In this document: positions 55,943-64,000 of the stretch, piece after piece
Layout of the letters: the number at the start of each line of letters is the position of its first letter
How positions within the stretch are numbered: the stretch's first letter is position 1
Assembly: GCA_963576735.1 (NCBI GenBank)
Contig: OY755175.1
Coordinates: 12,602,401 to 12,666,400 of the forward strand
Length of the DNA stretch: 64,000 nucleotides
Direction: 5' to 3'
DNA from: Bedellia somnulentella
Lineage: Eukaryota; Arthropoda; Insecta; Lepidoptera; Bedelliidae
The notes under the pieces: generated by a model
Databases searched by the model: none
What the model was told of the DNA's origin: nothing
What the model saw: the letters and a program-made list of their open reading frames with translations, nothing else
Program-made: the position numbers and the translations under genes

Positions 55943-56499
55943 CTTGTACTGCAAACATATTTGGTATAATAATTTTGTAGGCGTTTTAGTATTAACGTAG
56001 TGTGCAAGAAATCTTATTATCAACAAAAAAAAGTTGAATTCTTCGGTTGAATGTGTTTTTTGTATGTTGATTGCATATTTACACAGTCAATAGTCAATCA
56101 TTAAGTCATATTCCAACCAAAATATTGTAATATCAGTTCTAGGGTTATCTCAGTCATAAGCACACTTACTGAAGTGCATCGAAAATCCTATCTAATATAT
56201 TTTTCTGGCCACTCATTATCAAACATAGTTCAAAAATAAATATTGTTAAATCTAGCCAATAAAACTGTTTGGGCAAGGATAACTTCATAAGTTCTTAACT
56301 TGTGCAATGTTACATTCCACAGCTTAGTGTGGATACCAGAGTGTAGCGGTCAAACGACTGGTTATCGACTAGTTGACTGGTTACGTTTTAAATTCCCTGG
56401 TCTGAGTAACCAATGCATTTGAGATGAGCCCAGCATCAACTATGCCATATTTTATTATAATTTTGTTTCTCTACACTTTCTATGTTTGAATTTTACATA
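55943..56499. other. Non-coding stretch
   Basis: A tRNA-like but weak cgactagttgactggttacg segment near 56365. Nothing firm. Confidence 0.3.
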
Positions 56500-56640
56500 C
56501 ATACAAACTCACGCCATTATATCCCATCAGGGCAGGCAGAGACTAATCATCGTCATTTTGTACGATCCTGGTAAGCCTCTCTATCTTTGTTTACATTTAT
56601 CAATATGTTCATACATTTTCCTTTATTCTTCGTAATCAAA
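56500..56640. repeat. Repeat C copy
   Basis: aactcacgccattatatccc, agggcaggcagagactaatc, tttgtacgatcctggtaagc. Confidence 0.7.
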
Positions 56641-57047
56641 TTTCCATCAAAATAATATTATAATATTATAGTATATATTAATAGTTATAGTATTATATTT
56701 AGTTAATAAAGTCAAGGAGGAGATTTACATTCGGGATTTGTGATAAAAGTAACACAATTTAATTTGTACACATTTTCCAATCGATATGCTATAAACTAAA
56801 TAACTTAGAAGTGTCGAACCTACTTTTGCCCGACTACGGTAAAATAATAAAAAGGGTTATGATTTTGCCAGTGTATGTATGTAACTATGCTCCACCGTTC
56901 GTTGTGCTTAAACTACTGAACCGATTTTAACAAACGGAAAGTCAATATGGTACGGTTGTCATAGCCTATATAAAATATTTGTATTCGACGAAAGCTTAAT
57001 CTCAGAATCTAACCAGAAATAAAATGTCGAAATTAAATAATAATATA
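56641..57047. repeat. AT-rich stretch with LINE-tail type repeat
   Basis: From about 56820: cgactacggtaaaataataa, gtatgtatgtaactatgctc, then ttaaactactgaaccgattt is the classic insect SINE/LINE tail phrase. 56641-56820 is AT-rich without features. Confidence 0.55.
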
Positions 57048-57283
57048 CATACATAAATACATACATATACTCACGGCTAATAATAAATAAATTAGAAATT
57101 CCTCAGCCACTTTTGGAAGTTGAGTGGGGAAAATATGGTAAAAATAAAGGATTTGGTGATGGGTCTCCAACCGCATCGCCCAAAAATACAATAAAAAGCC
57201 CTGATACCCTTAGTCGCTTCTTACGACACCCGTGGGTAGAAAGGGGTAGCGACATTCTAAGCCGGCACTACACGGCAATAAAT
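57048..57283 (-). mobile_element. SINE-B copy, minus strand, near full length
   Basis: Tail side tactcacggctaataa (the ctctggctacccc block is deleted) to the head ctaagccggcactacacggc. Confidence 0.8.
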
Positions 57284-59550
57284 AATTCGATCATGTGTGT
57301 CATCCAAAAAAAGGTAGTGACCCTTATTATAAGTATGTCTATTTTTAGTGAGTAATTGAATTGTATAGTTCGAGTATGTACATGAAAGACCACAATTGCA
57401 AAAACGTAGAGAATAGAAAAAAAATACTCTTACCGTAAATTTATTGATCAAAATTCTTCGCACAGCTAAATATTTGGCTAAATCCGACACAAAAATAATA
57501 CTTTTGATTTGCGGTTTCATTGTTATAAACTTTTGTGTTTATATGCCCCATCGAAAACTACAAACCCCTTTTTACGTAGCCAGCTTGTAGTTTTTTATAC
57601 GATATAAATGATTAATTATTAAAAAATATTGTAAGTTGCCTCTCTTTCTGGACCAGTCTAAAATATACGTGAATAATAAAAATAATTAAAAAAGCCTTGA
57701 AGAGGTTGAATAAAGATTGTTTATTCCAAGAAAGGTCGTAGCGGGGCAAGGAATCATCAAATGCCCTGAAGACCATTGAGGTTTATATGTTTTCAAATAC
57801 TTTCTATTCATAAAATGTTAAGCGAATGTTTCCATTAGAAAAAGACTTTACTAAAAAATACGTAACGTTAGAGTTGAAAGCGTATATTCACTGCCTCTTA
57901 GCAATCTTGCTCACTGTTTCAAACCCGGAGTATTAGCAAATCAACATATTCAGGGAAGGCTTGAACCCCTCAGCTATGATGATGTTATAGTAAATCCCAG
58001 AGCCGATTGAAGCAAAACGTTTGCAATACTAATAATATATGATAACTTATTGTTTTGTGTTTCCTTGTTAGTACGAGTAAATGCAACTTATGTTAGAAAA
58101 ACCTAAGAGGAAAAAAAATATTAAGAATGATTATTATTTCAGAATATGGGCAGTTTAACTATTAATAGCATTAAAATGTGTAAGTAAATTACCATAGATA
58201 TTTGCCAAATGAGAGTATTTATTTATTTAAGAACATAAAACAGAATACAATCAATACTATATTATAATACTATATTTATGTATTTACTATAATATAATTC
58301 ATTTAACTTACTTAATTTCATCTGTATAAATTATCCATATTACAACTGATGTATAAATGTTTTGTTTTCATTAGTTATTTTGATTTGCGTTTTTCTGTAT
58401 CGTCTGTATATCAATTGGTAGAAACTTTATAGGTCAAGAACTTCTCTGTATTTTTATCTTATTTGAAATATTGTGTACCGTTTGTTTCTCAAATAAATAA
58501 ATAAATAAATATAACACAAACATAATAATATGAACATAGAAAATGGAGCTAGATCATATTCCTAGGTATATGTTCCTAGCATACACACAATATTATTTAG
58601 ATAATTTGAAAAAAAATACACAATTAATTATTATCCTAAAGTAAATAACAGAAAAATTATTATAATAAATTTACTAGTTAATATAGAATTATACATTGCT
58701 GGTTATATCATTCTGAGACTTAATTTTATAGTAAAGCATGAAAGCAACCCTGAAAATTAAAATCCGCAAATTAAAAATGTCAAAGTAAGACACCATTGTA
58801 TCACTTTTAAATACACTACCATTATGACATTTATTCATGATTTTATACGATTGATGTAGATATTTGTTTATAAGTTTGATATTAATGAATTTGAATGATG
58901 AATACATCATTAGGTCAAAGCATTCAATTATTTTAGATAATCAGTATGTGTATTACATTGCTATTTATTCAATTGAAGTTAAAAAAGTGCTAGTGTATGT
59001 CAGTAAACGCTTTGTTGAAACTGAACAGATATTCTCTATCATATTAGTGTGCTCTTCGCAATAACTCTTGTCTATTTTATTGTTTTTGTTATTCTCAATT
59101 CGAAATATCATACTACACCTGACAAGATTAATACTACACACATAACACTTTCGAAGCCTTTAACACATTTTAAGAAATCAAAAATCAAACTTACATACTT
59201 TTTTTTTACAAAAAGTTTAAAGATAAAACTTTATCAAAAGACAAATCCAAAGTACACAATAGAAAGAAATATTTTGAAAATCATTGTCATTTGGTGGCAG
59301 GTTTCCAAGTCGGCTGGACGTATAGGCTCTTTTATAGCTTAACTTATATTTTGGATAAATGTATACAGGCCTGTGCATCCACGACCGCTTTCACTACATT
59401 GGTACTATTCCTTCACTATAAACAGCTAAAATAATAAGGTATAAATTTTATTTGAAAATGTTCTATGTCTGAAAAAAAATACTTGTTTGACTACAAGCTC
59501 ACGCGAAAACAATTGATAATAGACTATTAATTGGATCTTATTGTTTTCAG
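57284..59550. other. Long AT-rich non-coding stretch
   Basis: 2.2 kb. An (aaat)n run at 58490-58512 marks a probable LINE tail. A 37-base piece at 58143-58179 between acceptor-like tatttcag and donor gtaagt was considered and not called. If 59551-59682 is a real exon, part of this is intron. Confidence 0.35.
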
Positions 59551-59682
59551 GAAGCTGAAGTAGATCTAGAAACAAATCATCCCTTGTCTAAAGCAATTCG
59601 GGCGGCGATTTTGAAACTCATCTTACCTTGGAACTGGACTGGACGAATTAACCTGGCCTACAAACTTAATGACTCGAGATAA
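59551..59682 (+). CDS. Candidate terminal coding exon with poly(A) signal
   Basis: A strong acceptor (ggatcttattgttttcag, ending at 59550) leads into the only open frame of the three, 43 codons starting EAEVDLETNHPLSKAIRAAI and continuing LKLILPWNWTGRINLAYKLN to a TAA at 59680-59682. Base composition becomes more balanced than its flanks. AATAAA follows at 59769-59774. Visible: acidic start, a short hydrophobic ILKLILPW block, hydrophilic end. The family is not recognised. It would be the 3' end of a host gene lying to the left on the plus strand; no partner exon could be fixed. Confidence 0.45.
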   Translation, partial: EAEVDLETNHPLSKAIRAAILKLILPWNWTGRINLAYKLNDSR

Positions 59683-60024
59683 CCTGATTAGAGTAAACTA
59701 TCATATAAATCGTTAAGCTTATGAATCTTATAATATCACTTTGCGTTATGCCGAAAAGACAGTTTGCAAATAAAGCATTGAAAACTGCAGTATATTACTT
59801 TCGACTGACTGAAAGACTACATCCATATTTATTGTATATGTGAAAATCCAAATCTCGTTGTTTATTTTACTACATCATGATTATAACCAAAGAAAAAGAG
59901 ACTTCAATTCTTTTACCCCTTCAAGGACAGGGTCACTATGTTGTTTTTAACAACCAATAACTTTATTATATTAATAATATTTATTGTTATTTTAATTGGC
60001 AAAATTTACACCAACCAAAACTAC
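59683..60024. other. Possible 3' UTR, then AT-rich stretch
   Basis: Contains the AATAAA at 59769. Otherwise featureless. Confidence 0.35.
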
Positions 60025-60275
60025 ATACATAAATACATATACTCACGGCTATATTTCCCTAGAGGGGGTAACCAGAGCTAAAGAAATATAAATTCCTCGG
60101 CCACTTTTGGAAGTTAAGTGGGGAAAAGATGGTAAAAATAAAGGTTTTTGGTGATGGGTCTCCAACCGCATCGCCCAAAAATCCAATAAAAAGCCCCAAT
60201 ACCCTTAGTCGCTTCTTACGACACCCATGGGTAGAAAGGGGTAGCGACATTCTAAGCCGGCACTACACGGCAAAC
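60025..60275 (-). mobile_element. SINE-B copy, minus strand, full length
   Basis: tactcacggctatatttccc to ctaagccggcactacacggc. It shares cgacacccatgggtagaaag with the copy at 57048, so the two belong to one subfamily distinct from the cttccggtgggtg type. Confidence 0.85.
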
Positions 60276-60647
60276 CAAAATTGTTTTTGTATAAAGAAAA
60301 TGGAATGCTGGAGAGAATATTTGGATTAGTTTCTTTCATAAAATAATCATAATATCTGTAAATATAACACAAAATACTAAAAGCTAACAAAAAAGCACAC
60401 AACTTAATTTTCAATGCCGACTCATTCAATCACTAGCAATGAATTTACAAAGTCACGTAAATTTTTCCAATTCAAATGAAACATTAGATTTCCAAACCAG
60501 TGAAACTAATCTGATCCACAATAAATAGTACATGTTGTAAGCTAGGATTGTAAAAGTTGTGCAACATCGATGAGCGTTTAATACTAGTAGTCGTTGATCT
60601 TTAAACTTACTGGGTTCCGCCCAAGGGACTCCTTGCAAAGATAAATT
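60276..60647. other. Non-coding stretch
   Basis: Nothing recognised. Confidence 0.35.
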
Positions 60648-61020
60648 ACGTGACGTGATAGCTCAATGGGTAGAACACCGGTAAACGTGCAAGCGACTTC
60701 TGTTCAAATCCCGGGTCGGGCCTACACCAATTTGTCTTTTATAAAGACATATGTGTGTTTAATTTATCACGGTTGTTAACGGTGAGGGAAAAAATCGTGA
60801 GAAAACCCACATGGCTGAGTTGCACTTAGTCATGTGACCGTGTATTCGTACAAAACGGCGATAGGCCTGCCCCCTATCACGTGAGTACACTGTCCATGCA
60901 AAACGTGGGTACTCTGAACGCCAGGTGACAATGTCACGTGATGTTCAGAAGTATTAGTACCTCTGCCAACCCCTTCGGGGATATTCGGCGTGAACGTTTA
61001 TGTTATGTTATGTTATGTTA
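60648..61020 (+). mobile_element. SINE-A copy, full length
   Basis: Head gtgatagctcaatgggtaga and B box gttcaaatccc, the whole body, and a (atgtt)n tail. Its A box (tagctcaatgg) is closer to a canonical tRNA than that of the 44471 copy. Confidence 0.9.
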
Positions 61021-61884
61021 AATTACGTGTACGTGTAACTTATTCGTCAAAGTTTAAGTGAAGTATAATCTGCTCAAAAGCGGGTGTTGAATTGTTCTGT
61101 TCGATTTTATTTTTTTGACACTGCTTGTTCTATGTTTAAGTAAAGTCACAAAGATGCATTCTAAATTTTCTAATTTACCGATTCTCCAGAGACAGCGTAA
61201 TTATTTTATCTTTAACGAGTTATGTTCTTTCAATTTTCTAATGAGCTGCAATTTTCCAACTCCTCTCTTGCAACTTTGGTCAGAACAGTATATTCTATAC
61301 AATATTGATATGATTGAATTTCTGAAAAGAAAATGCTATATAAAAATATGACCAACAAAACAGCGTGAAAATTCGAAAGTTTCCCGCTGAGATGAGGTAC
61401 CAGCAGGGGGTTATTAGGTTTGTTAATTCAACTCCTTAACCACCAGTTCTTGTGTTGAAAACTTTGTATTAAACATAGAGTTTCAATAATTACTTATTAC
61501 AAATTATCGAGATATACATATAAGAGTTGCAATATTTTTTACAGCACTTAAAATTAACTATATTTAGTATTTTCATAATATTTTATTCGACTTGACAATA
61601 AAAAAGAATAGCGCTCATTTTTCGATTACTTTACGTCGTATGACGATTATCATTATATAGGTTATTTTAAACAGACAAGTTATAGAATCCATCACTTCTT
61701 TGTTTATGGGATCTGTATCTTGTCTAACAAATCTGATTTGTTCTAATCAACTTGTATTTTTATCGAATCTAATCATATTACAATTACAGTCAAACATTAA
61801 TACAAATGTATTGAACATTATTTTAAAATGTTACATTTTCCTTTCCATGAAACTTAAGTTACAAGTTAAAGTTAGTTAAACTTA
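61021..61884. other. AT-rich non-coding stretch
   Basis: No supported feature. Confidence 0.35.
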
Positions 61885-62815
61885 AAAGAAACAAAGGATA
61901 GAAGAATTTCGCAGTGGCAGCCATTGACACGGTAGCTCAATTGGCACAGCGACGGTGGCGTGTACCCGAGGTCGCGGGTTCGATTCCCGCCTGTGTCGAA
62001 ATGTTTCTTTCCTTTATTTATTAGTAATAATCCCTACCTGAGGTTTTCATGAATAAAAAACATTCAAGTTGTGGGATAGTTAGGCGTTCTCAACATTTAC
62101 ATTCTATCTGAAAAAGGTAGACAAGTGGCCTTCCGAAAAAACACTACTTAAAAGTGTAAAAGAAACAAAGGATAGAAGAATTTCGCGCTGGCAGCCATTG
62201 ACACGGTAGCTCAATTGGCAGAGCGACGGGCCCGTAGGGATTATTACTAATAAATAAAGTATAAATAAAGGAAAAAAAAATCGACACAGGCGGGGATTGA
62301 ACCCGCGACCTCGGGTATACGCCCCCGTCGCTCTGCCAATCAAGCTACCGTGTCAATGGCTGCCAGTGCGAAATTCTTCTATCCTTTGTTTCTTTTACAC
62401 TTTTAAGTAGTGTTTGTGTTCCCTACCTCCGAATTTCTTACAAATTCGGAAGGCAACTTGTCTACCTTTTCAGATAGAATACAAATGTTGAGAACGCCTA
62501 ACTATCACACAATTTGAATGTTTTTTGTTTATAAAAACCTCATGTAGGGATTATTACTAATAAATAAAGGAAAGAAAAGTTTCGACACGGGCGGGGATCG
62601 AACCCGCGACCTCGGGTATACGCCCCGTCGCTCTGCCAATTGAGCTACCGTGTCCTTGGCTGCCAGTGCGAAATTCTTCTATCTTTTATTTATTCTTTAT
62701 TTATTAGTAATAATCCCCACATAAGGTTTTATGAACAAAAACATTCAAACTTTTAAGTGGTGTTTGTAATAATCCCCACATAAGGTTTTCATGAACAAAA
62801 AACATTAAAATCTCA
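61885..62815. mobile_element. Repeat D cluster with four tRNA-like cores
   Basis: Plus-strand cores at about 61926-61999 and 62200-62228 (the second cut after gagcgacggg), then minus-strand cores at about 62281-62355 and 62583-62655. The last two are spaced about 300 bp with the full spacer between them, that is, a tandem unit in reverse. The junction at 62228 turns the orientation around. The core at 62583-62655 has a perfect 7-bp acceptor stem, a perfect D stem, a perfect T stem and a 7-base anticodon loop. Its anticodon stem has one mismatch. Confidence 0.75.
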
Positions 62816-63401
62816 TATTATTGTTGGGAACAAAAAACTTGTTATTAATTTACATATTATTTGTCATCAACTAAATTTTTTTCTTTTGGTATTTTGTAGT
62901 TTTTTTGGTTCATTGTAACAAGTTTCATTTAAAGAGATTTCTAACATTATTTTTGGGTATAGCTGAGAAATTACTATACCCAAAGTTCTGTCTGGCTACC
63001 CCGGTACTGAGATAAAAAGCAGAGTCCCTTCGAAAATAGTTTCCCTTATCTTTCGTAGCTTCTTTGACTTATCTAATAAGTATTTTAAAAAAAAGTGTAA
63101 GTTTAGCCATAGTGGCCAGAACCCTTTGCGTAGCTTGTACTTTACCAGGGAAATTAATTTTACAGAAGGGTTACCGTTAAAACGTTCTTCATCAACTGAA
63201 AATTACTTGTAACTAATGGAACCTACTTAGTGTTGTATGAGTGGCACATTCCTAATTGGAAATTGTAAGCTGTCTTGTGACGTAGCTGGTTCGCGCCTAT
63301 CATTTGTTTTCTGAAAACAACTTGCAAAATTATATTGGCTAGATGCTCAATAAAATAAAAAATAAACTGTTTCTTCCAAAAGTATTTGTTCACTGTATAT
63401 G
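62816..63401. other. Non-coding stretch
   Basis: A faint SINE-B echo (ctgtctggctaccccggtac) near 62988. No gene. Confidence 0.35.
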
Positions 63402-63567
63402 TCGGCGATAGGCCTGCCCCCTATCACGTGAGTACACTGTCCATGCAAAACGTGGGTACTTTGAACACCAGGTGACAAAGTCACGTGATGCTCATAAGTA
63501 TTAGTACCTCTGTCAACTCCTTCGGGGATATTCGGCGTGAGCGTTTATGTTTATGTTATGTTTATGT
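63402..63567 (+). mobile_element. SINE-A 3' part
   Basis: cggcgataggcctgcccc to cttcggggatattcggcgtg and the (atgttt)n tail. The head is missing. Confidence 0.85.
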
Positions 63568-64000
63568 CACTGTATTATGCGATATTAAACTTTTCAACAT
63601 TACCTCAACCAATTTACTTGTTGGTACTTGCTTTATTGTGGCATATTGCGTACTTATAATCTTATTGAAAACATCTCAAAGGAAGCGTTCTCTTAGTAGT
63701 GTATGTATTTGAAAGCTCTTTCATAAATTCTGTTTGAGGTATTTGTAAACCATCTTTATGTTTCTTTTATTACAGATCAATCTTCATTTATTGTAGGTTT
63801 ATAGCATTATTTGTTTTTTGATGATTTATGAAGTAAATAACAACAAGAATCATCCAAGAGCGTGTCACACCACCAAACGTAGGATTTTGAAGTACGTGAG
63901 CTTTCTAGCAATGCAAGGAAGCTTAACACTTGCGCTGCAATTGTTTAACAAATTAATATATTTACTTAATTCAGATATTTATGACTTTTTTATTGTATTA
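63568..64000. other. Non-coding stretch to the window end
   Basis: AT-rich. An acceptor-like tcttttattacag near 63775 is followed by a frame that stops after six codons, so it is not called. Confidence 0.35.

Noticed and set aside
58143..58179. 37-base micro-exon between tatttcag and gtaagt
   Set aside because: Too short to judge, AT-rich, and no partner exon.
59368..59430. Exon after atacag near 59367 encoding a short hydrophobic stretch
   Set aside because: The acceptor is weak, all three frames are open over the short span, and each ends in a stop before the candidate exon at 59551.

Overview
This window is AT-rich, gene-poor nuclear DNA of an insect, most likely a moth or butterfly. The reasons are the dense short interspersed repeats of the type that fill lepidopteran genomes, non-LTR retrotransposons with long GC-rich open frames standing in AT-rich surroundings, and spliced (intron-containing) coding. 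No bacterial gene organisation is present. A 200-base assembly gap lies at 1024-1223. No complete host gene can be supported. Three short exon-like pieces are offered as candidates: a signal-peptide first exon at 21431-21517, and terminal exons at 30536-30622 and 59551-59682.

The window is best read as a nested transposon landscape. Autonomous or once-autonomous elements: (1) a Mutator-like DNA transposon at 36805-39263 with 67-bp terminal inverted repeats and an apparently intact two-exon FLYWCH/MULE transposase; (2) an R4/Dong-like non-LTR retrotransposon at 32784-36354 (minus strand) inside a (TAA)n microsatellite, with an uninterrupted reverse transcriptase-endonuclease frame but two frame breaks near its N terminus; (3) an APE-type LINE at 5808-7603 (minus) cut off inside the reverse transcriptase; (4) a nested LINE pair at 12212-14325; (5) three copies of the CCHC plus nuclease-like C terminus of a further retroelement (1-72, 29771-29925, 31790-32425); (6) a Penelope-like GIY-YIG remnant at 55517-55942; (7) a mariner relic at 54340-54950; (8) two PIF/Harbinger-type elements, a 319-bp MITE at 2875-3193 and a 1-kb deletion derivative at 28582-29587.

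Four short-repeat families (names used only here) fill most of the remainder. SINE-A has a tRNA-like head with clear A and B boxes (fullest copy 44471-44860). SINE-B is about 250 bp, begins gtgtagtgtcggcttag and ends in a gtat-rich tail (fullest copy 25468-25715). Repeat C starts tactcacgcc. Repeat D carries a tRNA-like core between arms that recur in inverted and tandem order (8416-9440, 9905-10085, 19500-20046, 44055-44455, 61885-62815). A higher-order minisatellite of ttgcattgcatg units occupies 15955-17705. A 0.73-kb block (241-965) is duplicated next to that array (15131-15900). A 615-bp tandem duplication at 24736-26220 received a SINE-B after duplicating.

There is no operon or pathway logic here. 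The relations between genes are insertional: SINEs within DNA transposons, LINEs within LINEs and within the minisatellite, and the Dong-like element within what looks like the TTA-rich tail of an older LINE. All family assignments rest on motifs read by eye.
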